Assembly: GCF_019890615.1 (NCBI RefSeq)
Contig: NZ_JAINVZ010000007.1
Coordinates: 222,131-286,130, forward strand
DNA length: 64,000 nucleotides
Direction of reading: 5' to 3'
From: Streptantibioticus parmotrematis
GTDB lineage: Bacteria > Actinomycetota > Actinomycetes > Streptomycetales > Streptomycetaceae
Shown here: one piece after another, positions 7,707 to 16,000 of the stretch
Position numbering within the stretch: position 1 is the stretch's first letter
Layout: every line of letters begins with the position of its first letter
Notes under the pieces: generated by a model
Told to the model about the DNA's origin: nothing
Databases searched by the model: none
The model's input: only the letters and a program-made list of their open reading frames with translations
Made by a program: the position numbers and the translations under genes

Positions 7707-8603
7707 CTAGTGTTCTGAGTCGTTAATTCGTGTGCAGTATGCGGCTAGGGTGTCGAGGACTTCGTCGGCGGTCTTCGTCCAGACGAACGGCTTGGGGTTC
7801 CTGTTCCACTCGTTGATCCAGTCGCGGATGTCCCGTTCCAGTTCGATGACGCTGCGGTGGGCCGAGCGGCGGAGTTTGCGGCAGGTCAGCTCCGCGAACC
7901 AGCGCTCGACGAGGTTGAGCCAGGACGTCGAGGTGGGAGTGAAGTGCAGATGGAAGCGGGAGTGCCGAAGCAGCCACTTGGTTTTGTGGGTGGCGTAGTT
8001 GTCCAGGACCAGGTGGAGTTCGAGGTGCTTCGGAACGGCTGCGTCGATGACCTTCAGGAAGCGGAGGAACTCCTGGTGGCGGTGGCGGCGGTAGTGCTGG
8101 GCTATGACCGAGCCAGAGGTGATGTCCAGAGCGGCGAACAGGCTGGTCGTGCCGTGCCGGACGTAGTCGTGCGTCATCTTCGCCGGCGTGGTCGGCGCCA
8201 TCGGCAGCACCGGCTGGGTACGGTCCAGGGCCTGTATCTGCGACTTCTCGTCCACCGCCAGGACCAGGGCGTTCTCCGGCGGGGACAGGTAAATACCCAC
8301 CACGTCGCGGACCTTGGTCACGAACTGCGGGTCAGTCGACAGCTTCCAGGTCTCCACGATGTGCGGCTTGAGGCCGAACGCCCGTCAGATCCGCGAGACC
8401 GCCGACTGCGACATGGCCGCCGCCTCGGCCATCGAACGCGTCGACCAGTGCGAATCGCCCGTCGGCGGCGCCTGGCCGAGCGTCCTGGCGACCAGTGCTT
8501 CGACCTGCTCGTCCGTGATCTTCCGCGGTGCCCCCGAACGCGGCCGGTCCACCAGGCCCTCCAGCCGGTCCGCGGCGAACCGGGACCAGTTAGAGACTTT
8601 GCG
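7707..8603 (-). pseudogene. Decayed IS630-type transposase
   Basis: A degenerate IS630/Tc1-mariner-type DDE transposase. The catalytic part shows [13 protein letters not shown] (first Asp), [10 protein letters not shown] (second Asp) and [13 protein letters not shown] (Glu). A HTH/linker part ends SMAEAAAMSQSAVSRI and is then cut by TGA at 8385-8387, where the family has Trp followed by [16 protein letters not shown] in the same frame. About 45-50 N-terminal codons are missing, and homology stops near 8600. The transposase stop TAG forms part of the CTAG at 7707-7710, the typical target of this family, so the 3' end of the element is intact. A 7-bp hairpin (7689-7708) abuts it. Not autonomous. 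Confidence 0.85.
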
Positions 8604-8623
8604 CGGAATGGGAGATCGATCCG

Positions 8624-9127
8624 CTACCCCCTGAAGCTGCGCCGCGAACCGTCGTCGTCCAACGCTAGCTGTGCAGCATCCATGAATGAAGATAGACATG
8701 CGCGGATTTCTGTGCGGGCATCGAATACCCATGTCCTAGGAGTTTCAAATTCCGCCTCTGCCCTCTCTCGCACTGCTATTCGAAAGTCCACGCATGCGCT
8801 CATTAGGCGGTCGGCTGGTAATTTCACGGGCAATGGGCCAGCGAAAACCACTTCAGTCCAGGAAGACCTAATGTCTATGAGCAGCAAATGCAGTTCGTCG
8901 TCCTGACCGGCTTCGTCGTCAAGGTATTCCCAGTCAAGTAGAGCGCCCACAGAAGAGACGTACTTCTTATACTTGGCTTCTCGCGGCTCACGCCGAGACC
9001 TTCGATGTTCCGCACGTGCAGCAATTTTGGCACCGGTCCTTTGTGCGCGCCCAGATGCTAATGCAGCACCAATTGTTCCCAGAGAGCCCGCCAGTGCGCC
9101 GCACACGGCTGCTAATCCTGCGTCCAT
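8624..9127 (-). CDS. Small membrane-anchored protein of unknown function
   Basis: A 167-aa protein. An N-terminal hydrophobic segment (LAAVCGALAGSLGTIGAALASG) is followed by a basic stretch (RAEHRRSRREPREAKYKKY), suggesting a single anchor with a cytoplasmic domain. The rest is acidic and has no motif I recognise. Base composition is clearly AT-richer than the chromosome. The start overlaps the end of the HTH regulator gene by 16 bases, so they are probably coupled. The 3' end lies about 20 bases from the IS630 remnant, and the native C-terminus may have been altered by that insertion. Confidence 0.65.
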   Translation of the reverse strand: MDAGLAAVCGALAGSLGTIGAALASGRAQRTGAKIAARAEHRRSRREPREAKYKKYVSSVGALLDWEYLDDEAGQDDELHLLLIDIRSSWTEVVFAGPLPVKLPADRLMSACVDFRIAVRERAEAEFETPRTWVFDARTEIRACLSSFMDAAQLALDDDGSRRSFRG

Positions 9128-10038
9128 GGTGCGTGATTATACAGCCCCGTACCCGCCACCTTCCCGGTGGCCGGTGCGGGGCTTTCTGCGTTTGAGCCCA
9201 CGGCATCAATGGCTGCTGTGATGAGCGAGCGGGCTCCCGCTCCGTAGGCGGCAACTTCCTTCAAGTTCCCAAACGCCTTGAGGTACAGCGCAACGTCACT
9301 GGGCTGAGTTTCCTTAATGGCCGCTGACAGGGTTTCCACGTGGACTCGCTGACGGTCAAAGATGGTGAATGTTTCCAGCGGCCACGCGTCCCGGGGTGCC
9401 GTGAACGGAATGATGCCCAGCGAGATTGACGGAAGCGCCATGACCGACAGCAGATGACCTAGCTGAGCGGCCATGACTTCGGCGCTGCCAATCTGGTACC
9501 GCAACACCGATTCTTCAACCAGCACCGCGAATCGGTGGTCACCTTCGCGGATGACGTGCGATCGGGCCATGCGTGCTGCCACAGCGTCCGACACATCGTC
9601 TGGCGTACCGCGAAACTGTGCAATGGAAGTCAGCAATGCGGTTGCATAGCCAGGAGTCTGGAAGAAGCCGGGCACCACGTTGGAACAGTAGACGTGAAAT
9701 TGCCGGGTCTGTTCGTAGAGAGGGGCGCCGGATTCCTGTAGCCGCCTCAGCCCTGTCCGCTGTAGCCGCTTCCACTGGACGTACATGGAATCTGCCTGCC
9801 GGTTGGCGGCAATCAAGTCATCAGCTTGTTCCGACGCGCCGCACGCTGTGCACCAAGCCCTTATGTCTGCGTCGCTCGGTGGAGTTTTGGCGTGCTCAAT
9901 GCGCGATGACTTGGACTCGCTCCACCCGCACCGGACAGCCAACTCACGCCCCGTGATTCCTGCGTCAAGCCTCATTTCCCGCAACCGACCGGCTACGGCT
10001 TCCCTGGCTTCTTGGGCTTTGGACGAAGGAGATGACAT
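9112..10038 (-). CDS. Scr1-type HTH regulator (HTH_31 + DUF5753)
   Basis: A 308-aa transcriptional regulator. The N-terminal XRE-like HTH spans about residues 18-60 (GRLREMRLDAGITGRELAVRCGW and the recognition part SESKSSRIEHAK). A DUF5753 domain follows from about residue 95, with the diagnostic EQTRQFHVYCSNVVPGFFQTPGYA and VLVEESVLRYQIG blocks. This family of Streptomyces regulators is often paired with small DUF397 or DUF6879-like partners and is described as antitoxin-like. It lies third in a leftward operon after an 84-aa protein and a DUF6879-like protein, 21 bases downstream of the latter. It probably controls the divergent promoters near 10.8-11.0 kb. Confidence 0.88.
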   Translation of the reverse strand: MSSPSSKAQEAREAVAGRLREMRLDAGITGRELAVRCGWSESKSSRIEHAKTPPSDADIRAWCTACGASEQADDLIAANRQADSMYVQWKRLQRTGLRRLQESGAPLYEQTRQFHVYCSNVVPGFFQTPGYATALLTSIAQFRGTPDDVSDAVAARMARSHVIREGDHRFAVLVEESVLRYQIGSAEVMAAQLGHLLSVMALPSISLGIIPFTAPRDAWPLETFTIFDRQRVHVETLSAAIKETQPSDVALYLKAFGNLKEVAAYGAGARSLITAAIDAVGSNAESPAPATGKVAGTGLYNHAPWTQD

Positions 10039-10059
10039 AAGTTGGCTGTCCGGTTGCGC

Positions 10060-10575
10060 TCAGATGGTGTATTTGCTGTGTGGGGTGGCTCGCTGCCAGA
10101 TGGTCTCAAATGCCGAAGCGCAGAGTTTTAGCGTCTCGGCATCAGTGTTGAGTTCGTCTATGACATGACTTCCATCCCCCGCGAAGTGATGCACGCGGAG
10201 TAGGTTGCCATCGAAGAGCCAGAAGTCACTTGCGGGCACCAGGAATCCCGTTGCCTGACTCCGTGGAAGCCATCGGACTTCTTCCCCGGCGGCAACGTTG
10301 CCTTGTGTCGCGTCGTACTCCCAGCGGATGTATTCGCTGACAGGCTCCGACACCACACGCGCCCGCCGAATGACCACGCCCCGGGCAACAGCGTCCGCAA
10401 TGGTTTGGTGGAACGGGTGCCACCACGATTCGCGGTCATTCCAGTCAACGCGCTCACCGCGCTGCCATGCTTCTAGCCGGGGATTGGTGCCGTAGTCATC
10501 CCGCATCTCCAAATGAACGGCAGATTCGCGGGTGTTGGCCAGTAGCTCACTGAACGGCGGAACGCTCGACTGCAT
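10060..10575 (-). CDS. DUF6879-like protein, partner of Scr1-type regulator
   Basis: A 171-aa soluble protein resembling the DUF6879 family found beside Scr1/DUF5753 regulators. Visible family features are FSELLANTRESAVHLEMRDDYG at the N-terminus, a WHPFHQTIADAVARGVVIRRARVVSEP block and SDFWLFDG in the C-terminal half. The first is shown here only in part of the domain. Its biochemical role is unknown, and a toxin role has been suggested only by the operon pairing. Its start overlaps the preceding 84-aa gene by 29 bases. Confidence 0.8.
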   Translation of the reverse strand: MQSSVPPFSELLANTRESAVHLEMRDDYGTNPRLEAWQRGERVDWNDRESWWHPFHQTIADAVARGVVIRRARVVSEPVSEYIRWEYDATQGNVAAGEEVRWLPRSQATGFLVPASDFWLFDGNLLRVHHFAGDGSHVIDELNTDAETLKLCASAFETIWQRATPHSKYTI

Positions 10576-10801
10576 CGCACGCTTTCCGGATCATCGGCAC
10601 CATGCGCGCCGGAATCCTGATGACTTCTTCGCTGTCCGGGATCGATCCGTTGGCCGGAGTATTCGCCTCACAGGCCGTGCGGAGTTCAGGACTGGCCTTC
10701 CAGCCCTGCAATACCAGTTCTCCCACCTCTTCGTCGGCCCAGACGGTGGGGCAGTGGTCGTGATCGGTGTTCGGGTCAATCCCGACGAACCGTAGCGCCA
10801 T
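10547..10801 (-). CDS. 84-aa conserved protein of the DUF6879 / Scr1 cassette
   Basis: A small protein, MALRFVGIDPNTDHDHCPTV..., ending with IRIPARMVPMIRKACDA. I recall close relatives as the usual first gene of the DUF6879-HTH cassette in Streptomyces islands. It is acidic in the middle and has one Cys. It is the first gene of the leftward operon and overlaps the DUF6879-like gene by 29 bases. Function unknown. ATG 10801 was chosen because upstream codons are out of character and two inverted regulatory-looking repeats lie just before it. Confidence 0.72.
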   Translation of the reverse strand: MALRFVGIDPNTDHDHCPTVWADEEVGELVLQGWKASPELRTACEANTPANGSIPDSEEVIRIPARMVPMIRKACDAVERSAVQ

Positions 10802-10821
10802 GTCAGCCTCATTCCGTGCGT

Positions 10822-10964
10822 GGTTTGCCTGAACTTGCACAGCCATCCTCCCGCTACAGCGTGGACAGTCAAGACCGCCTGCCATGGATCGGCGTGCAAG
10901 TTCGTGCAAACCTGTGGAGCGTGGCCCGTTCCCGGTCGTTGACTGCTCATCCGACGACGGATGA
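10822..10964. promoter_or_regulatory. Divergent promoter/operator region of the accessory island
   Basis: The gap between the leftward 84-aa gene and the rightward CLGC gene contains two oppositely oriented 19-bp sites, 10822-10840 (minus) and 10894-10912 (plus). They agree at 17 of 19 positions and share GTGCAAGTTC and GCAAACC. A second palindrome, TCATCCG-ACGA-CGGATGA, lies at 10947-10964 with 7-bp perfect arms. They are good candidates for binding by the Scr1-type regulator. Confidence 0.5.
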
Positions 10965-10990
10965 CAGGGAAGCGATGTAGGGGGTTGGAC

Positions 10991-11191
10991 GTGAGCGGGA
11001 CGAAGACCTACCCGGGCGATCCGGTTGAACTGCCGTTGCGGCAGGACCAGTTGGAGCCGACGCCCGTTGAGGGCTGCCTCGGGTGTACGGAACTTGCCAA
11101 CGTGCGTGACCGTGCCCGCGCTGGTGGTGACATGACCACCGTGACCGACTGCAACGTCTACATGCGGCGGCACCCGGAAGGCCACCAGTGA
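10991..11191 (+). CDS. 66-aa CLGC-motif protein of the island
   Basis: Starts at GTG 10991 behind a GGGGG purine run. The protein reads MSGTKTYPGDPVELPLRQDQ, then an EGCLGCTEL motif and a final DCNVYMRRHPEGH. Three Cys and the terminal His could bind a metal. Similar small proteins occur in actinobacterial phage or plasmid-like islands next to DUF7848-like proteins. Its stop overlaps the next start (GTGA), indicating translational coupling. Function unknown. Confidence 0.68.
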   Translation: MSGTKTYPGDPVELPLRQDQLEPTPVEGCLGCTELANVRDRARAGGDMTTVTDCNVYMRRHPEGHQ

Positions 11192-11418
11192 GCACGCGCG
11201 CTGTCTATCGGTTCGTGAACCACACCATCGGACACGAACCAGCGGGCGGGGTTACCGCTGAGCTGTTCTGCATGACTGCCGACTGTGGAGCGTCTTCCGG
11301 TCTCCAGGGTGAGCCTGTAGCAGCGCAGACGTGGGCGCTGAACCACACCGGCCGGACCGGGCATGACCTCTTCCGCCGAGAGTTCACCGACCATGCGCGG
11401 GTGACCCGGGACGGGTAG
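11188..11418 (+). CDS. DUF7848-like small protein
   Basis: A 76-aa protein starting at GTG 11188, coupled to the preceding gene by a 4-base overlap. It has the pattern TAELFCMTADCGASSG, then WALNHTGRTGHDLFRREF, which resembles small DUF7848 proteins of Streptomyces mobile regions (a two-Cys segment followed by HxxxTGH-like His residues). It may be a compact metal-binding fold. No function is known. Confidence 0.65.
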   Translation: MSTRAVYRFVNHTIGHEPAGGVTAELFCMTADCGASSGLQGEPVAAQTWALNHTGRTGHDLFRREFTDHARVTRDG

Positions 11419-11450
11419 GCCGTCCCGGAAGCGTCCACCGACTAGTTTTT

Positions 11451-11497
11451 CGTCCCCGGCGGATGAGCTTGAACCACTGGGATTCCCGCCGGGGACG
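11451..11497 (+). promoter_or_regulatory. Hairpin in the leader of the radical SAM gene
   Basis: CGTCCCCGGCGG (11451-11462) and CCGCCGGGGACG (11486-11497) form a perfect 12-bp stem with a 23-nt loop between the DUF7848-like gene and the radical SAM gene. It could act as a terminator, attenuator or mRNA stabiliser. The only T-run lies on its 5' side, so it is not a classical rightward terminator. Confidence 0.55.
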
Positions 11498-11535
11498 GGA
11501 AGGCAAGTAACCACCACAGAGTTGGGAGTCTGAGG

Positions 11536-12444
11536 GTGAATGCTGCCCAAAACGCTTTGAAATTCGCGTGGTTAGAGGTCACGGGACTGTGTAACGAGTT
11601 CTGCGATCACTGCTACGCGGACTCGTCACCGAAGGGAACGCACGGCACCATGACCGTGCAGGACTGGGCGCGGGTGATCGACCAGCTTTCGGGCATGGGC
11701 GCGCTTGATGTCCAGTTCATCGGCGGAGAGCCGACGCTGTACCTGCACCTTCCGGAGCTGATCCGGTACGCGCACGGTTCCGGGTTGTCCGTAGAGGTCT
11801 TCTCGAACATGACCCACATTCGCCCGGAGCTGTGGGAGACGTTCACTGAATGCGGAGTCAAACTCGCCACGTCGTACTACTCGGACACGGCCGAGGAACA
11901 CGACAGCGTGACCAGGCTCCGGGGTTCGCACAAGAAGACTCGGGCGAACGTTGAGAAGGCGCTCAGCCTCAATATCCCGCTTCGCGGCGGGGTGGTGGCC
12001 GTGCAGGAAGGTCAGCGGGTACAAGAGGCTGCACGGGACCTTTCCGCGCTGGGAGTCGGCACCGTTGGCGGAGACCGGACCCGGGCATTCGGCCGTGCGA
12101 GCAAGGGCGCTGCCCCGACCATCGGTGACCTGTGCGGGCACTGCGCACACGAGAAATGCGCCATCGGGCCGACCGGTGACGTGTGGCCGTGCGTGCTGGG
12201 CCGGTTCCTCACCATCGGTAACGTGGTGGACGCGCCCCTTTCCGAAATCTGGGGAGGAGCGGCCATGGCCGAAGTGCTGGCCGACATCACGGCCGTGCAC
12301 GGGGAAGGGGCGCAGTCCTGCACGCCCCCGCAATTCCTTCCCATGTGCGGACCGTGCGGGCCCTGCGTCCCGTCCGTGGGGCACTGCGACCCGAGAGAGG
12401 CGGACGCCGGGACGGGTCCGGCTACGATCGGTGCACCCGCTTAA
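11536..12444 (+). CDS. Radical SAM protein with SPASM-like Cys-rich C-terminus
   Basis: A 302-aa radical SAM enzyme. The [4Fe-4S] motif CNEFCDHC (CX3CX2C) lies at about residues 18-25, followed by the glycine-rich FIGGEPTLY. The C-terminal third has two Cys clusters: CGHCAHEKCAIGPTGDVWPC and later CTPPQFLPMCGPCGPC with a final Cys. They resemble a SPASM/twitch auxiliary cluster domain. Such proteins usually modify peptides or small molecules by radical chemistry. It starts at GTG 11536 after a TTGGGAG ribosome binding site. The island context offers small neighbouring proteins but no convincing precursor peptide. Substrate unknown. Confidence 0.88.
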   Translation: MNAAQNALKFAWLEVTGLCNEFCDHCYADSSPKGTHGTMTVQDWARVIDQLSGMGALDVQFIGGEPTLYLHLPELIRYAHGSGLSVEVFSNMTHIRPELWETFTECGVKLATSYYSDTAEEHDSVTRLRGSHKKTRANVEKALSLNIPLRGGVVAVQEGQRVQEAARDLSALGVGTVGGDRTRAFGRASKGAAPTIGDLCGHCAHEKCAIGPTGDVWPCVLGRFLTIGNVVDAPLSEIWGGAAMAEVLADITAVHGEGAQSCTPPQFLPMCGPCGPCVPSVGHCDPREADAGTGPATIGAPA

Positions 12445-12470
12445 CCGCTGAGATCACCAGGAGTTCACCA

Positions 12471-12818
12471 ATGGAAGATCACGGGGACGACTTCGGCCGG
12501 TGGGACGCAGACGGGAACGCCAACGCCATACAGCGGACCGAAGAGGACTGGGCCAGGACCGCGGGCTATATCCGGCACGCCGCGAACAAGGTCGGGCCGA
12601 CGCTGCCCCTGTGCCTTCCTGGTGAACCTGACGAGTGCGGCCGGAGTGCGCAACAGCACGTCTTGGCGTGGTCGGCTCACCTCAAGGCCGTGGCCCATCA
12701 CCTGATCGAACAGTCAGCGCCCAGTGAGGCACGGGCGGCACACGTGGCCGGACCGCTCTACCAGCGCCGCCTAACTGAGCTTCGGTCCCAAAGCGCTCCC
12801 GTGCACGCTCAGCGCTGA
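12471..12818 (+). CDS. 115-aa unknown protein downstream of radical SAM
   Basis: Follows the radical SAM gene by 26 bases with a good AGGAG ribosome binding site. The acidic N-terminus (MEDHGDDFGRWDADGN) is followed by helical segments (EEDWARTAGYIRHAANKVG, QQHVLAWSAHLKAVAHHLIEQ). There are two Cys in the middle and no signal or membrane segment. The spacing and orientation make it the probable partner of the radical SAM enzyme, but I do not recognise the family. Confidence 0.62.
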   Translation: MEDHGDDFGRWDADGNANAIQRTEEDWARTAGYIRHAANKVGPTLPLCLPGEPDECGRSAQQHVLAWSAHLKAVAHHLIEQSAPSEARAAHVAGPLYQRRLTELRSQSAPVHAQR

Positions 12819-12834
12819 CCAGCACACCACCAGC

Positions 12835-12878
12835 GGCCCCGTCCGTGCGTCGTACCCCCGTGGCGCATGGGCGGGGCC
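12835..12878 (+). terminator. Possible terminator after the radical SAM operon
   Basis: GGCCCCG 12835-12841 pairs with CGGGGCC 12872-12878 across a 30-nt loop. The stem is short and there is no U-tract, so support is weak. Confidence 0.3.
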
Positions 12879-12964
12879 TCTCGCTGCCTGACCAGGGGTT
12901 TCCTCAGGGGTCAGACGGAACCGGTGGCGGTCAGCTAGTCTGTGGACCCTTAAGCCGCACACTC

Positions 12965-12993
12965 GCCCGCGGCCGACGAGACCACCGACGAAG
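12965..12993. repeat. 29-bp direct repeat, right copy
   Basis: Perfect copy of 7586-7614 in the same orientation, 16 bases before the P450 stop codon. Unlike the left copy it is not flanked by the REP-like inverted arms. Confidence 0.75.
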
Positions 12994-13008
12994 CGGCGAA
13001 GCCCGCCC

Positions 13009-16000
13009 TCAGCCCGCCGCGTACACGTCCTCGACGTAACGGCCTTGCGCGACAAGGGAGTCGAGCCACGCGGCGGGGTCCCCGCCGTCCGTCGCGCACT
13101 CCGCGTGCACCTGGGTGAACGCCTTCCGCACGCCGGGCGCCAGCCGGGTCGCGTCGCCGCAGACGTAGACCACCGCGCCCGCCTCCAGCAACTCCCACAC
13201 CTCGCGCGCCTCCGCGGCGACGCGGTGCTGGACGTAGCGCCGCCCGTCGCGCGGCGCGTGCGAGAACGCCGGGCGCAGGCCGACCGCGCCGGTCTCCTCG
13301 GCCGCCCGCAGCTCGTCGCCGTGCAGCAGGTCGACGTCCGGGTGGTCGCAGCCGAAGTACAGCAGCGCGGGCGGCAGTTGGCTTCCGGCGGCGCGCAGCG
13401 CGACCCGGTCGGCGACGGCACCGCGGAACGGCGCGAGACCGGTCCCCGCCGCCACCATGATCGCCGGGACGTCGGTCCTGACGCGGAACGCCTCGCGGCA
13501 CGGCGCCACCCTCGCGAACACCGTGTCGCCCGCGCGCACCCGGTTCAGCCACGCGGACCCGGCGCCCTCGTACGTCCCTTCGCCCGACCGGTGCGGTGCC
13601 CGCAGCAGCGACACCATGAGGTCGACGTGGCGGGGCGAGCCGGCGGGGGAGGAGGAGACCGAGTAGTGACGCGGCCGCAGCGCGGGCAGCAGTTCCAGCA
13701 CCGTCGGCCAGTCCAGGGCGCCGACGAGCGCCGGGTGCCGCTCGATCAGGTCCAGCACGCTGTCCGGCCCCGGCTGACGCTCCTTCAGGGCGAGCCGCTC
13801 CGGCGGGCACGGGTTGTGGTCGGCCAGTACGGCGATCTGCTCGGCGGTCGCCGGTGCCGTCAACTCCAGGTGATGCGTGAGGAGTTCGCGTACCGACAGC
13901 GGACGGTCCACCGGCAGCGCGCCGCGTGACGGGCGGTGCGCGTGGACGGAGAGCACCGCGTCCGGGTCGGCGCCGAGCAGGCGCGCGGCCCGCTCCACGC
14001 CGTCCGGGTCGTTGACCGGCAGGACGGCCAGGTGGTCGCCGGTGCGATACGTGACACCCTCGGGCAGCGCGAGCCGGACGAACCGCTTCGAGCGGCCCAA
14101 CGGGTGTGCCATGTCGACCAGTTCACGACTCTCGACGACCGTCATCGGAACGACCTCGTGCCGTCGCGCCAGCGCGTCGAGCGGTCCGCCGGACAGGACG
14201 GCGACCGTGTGCGGGGGACCGGAGACCGACTCGCCCGTGGTCCCCGCGTTGTCGCGGTCCCCGTACCGGGCCAGCAGCGCGTGCCGCAGGGCCGTGGCGA
14301 ACCGCCGCACCCCGCCCGCCAGGTCGCCGCCCGCGTCCGCCTCGCCCCTGGGCAGTAGCCGTTCGCCGCCGAGGGCCGCCAGGCGGTCGTCGACGAGCGT
14401 GGGCACGCGCTGGTAGGTGGCGGCCCAGTTGCGGTCGCCGACGCCCAGCACCGCGTACCGCACGCCGTCCGCCGCTGCGTGCTCGCCCTCCAGCCAGGAG
14501 ACGAACGCTGCCGCGTCGTCCGTGGGCCGCCCGTTGTAGGAGGCGGCGACGATGACGACGGGGGAGGTGCGCGGCAGCGTGCCGTCCGCGTACGCGTCGA
14601 GCGGTGCCACGCTCACCTCGCACCCCAACTCCGTTCCCAGGTCGGCGAGTTGTCCGGCGAGCTCCCGGCAGGAGCCGAGGTTGGAGCCGTGCAGGACGGT
14701 CAGCTCGGTCCCCGGCACGACGCGCGTCGCCAGGGCTGTGGCCTCGTCGGGCACGGATACGGAATCAGCAGGCCCCGAAGCGGTCGCGCGCTCGGTGCGG
14801 CGGGCGAGCTCCAGGGTGAAGCCCTCCGGCTTGAAGGTGAGCGTCTCGCGGATGAGCAGCTGGTAGCCGGTGTGGTCGAGGAAGCGGTAGCGGTGGATCA
14901 GCAGCCCCAGCAGCATCACCGCCTCGTGCAGCGCGAACTGCCGCCCGATGCAGGCCCGTTCACCCGTGCCGAACGGCTTGAAGGCGTGCGGGGGCAGCGC
15001 CGCCTCCCGCTCCGGCGCGAAGCGGTCCGGGTCGAACAGCTCGACGTTGTCGCCCCACACCGGGTCGCGGTGCAGCATCGGCGTCAGCACGAACGCGGTG
15101 TCCCCGGCGCGCATCGTCAGCCTGCCGCCGCCCAGTTCGGTGTCCGCCCTGGCCGTGCGCCCGAAGACGGCCGCCGTCGGCCACAGCCGCAGCGCCTCGC
15201 ACAGCACCTGCCGTACGTACGTCAGCCGCCCCACGTCCTCGAACGCGGGCTCCGGGTCGGCCGCGTCGCCCCACAGCGCGTCCACCTCGTCCCGTGCCCG
15301 GCGCAGCACCGCCGGGTTCTTCAGCAGGTGGTACAGCGCGAAGGACAGCGCGCCCGACGTCGTCTCGTGGCCCGCGATGAGGAAGGTGATGACCTGGTTG
15401 CGGATGTTGGCCGGATCCAGCGTCTCGCCGGAGACCCGGTGCGGTGCCTGGAGCATCAGCCCCAGCAGGTCGTCGGTGCCCGTCTCGCCGCTCGCCCGCC
15501 GGGCGTCGATCACCTCGTCCACCACCCCGGCCAGGTAGTCGGCGTCCGCGCGGAACGCCGCGTCCTGCGCCGGGTGGTCCAGTCCGTCGTCCGGGCGGCG
15601 GGCCAGCAGACCCTGGGTGTGCGCGAGGCAGCGCACCATCGCCGCGACGAACGGGTGCTCCTCGTCGCGCCCGAACGAGCCGAAGTCGTAGCCGAATCCG
15701 GCCAGCCCGATGGTGTCCAGCGTCATCCGCGTCATGTCCTCGGCCACCTCGACCGGGCGGCCGTCCGCCAGTGCCGCGTCCCACGAGGCGATCAGGCGCC
15801 GGGCGACCCGTAGCATCGTCGGGTGGTAGGTGCGCAGGGAACCCATCGCGAAGGCGGGCAGCAGGATGTCGTGCGCCTTCGCCCAGTTCGGTTCGTCGTT
15901 GTACGCGGTGAACAGCCCGTCCCCGGCGAACTCCCTGACGTGTTCGAGCGCCGGGCCGACCGCCTTGGCGAACCGCTCCTCGTCGGCGAGTTCGGTCACC

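Noticed and set aside
10991..11191. 66-aa CLGC protein as a RiPP precursor for the nearby radical SAM enzyme
   Set aside because: It has no leader/core organisation, and it is translationally coupled to the DUF7848-like gene rather than to the radical SAM gene, as in islands without any radical SAM gene.
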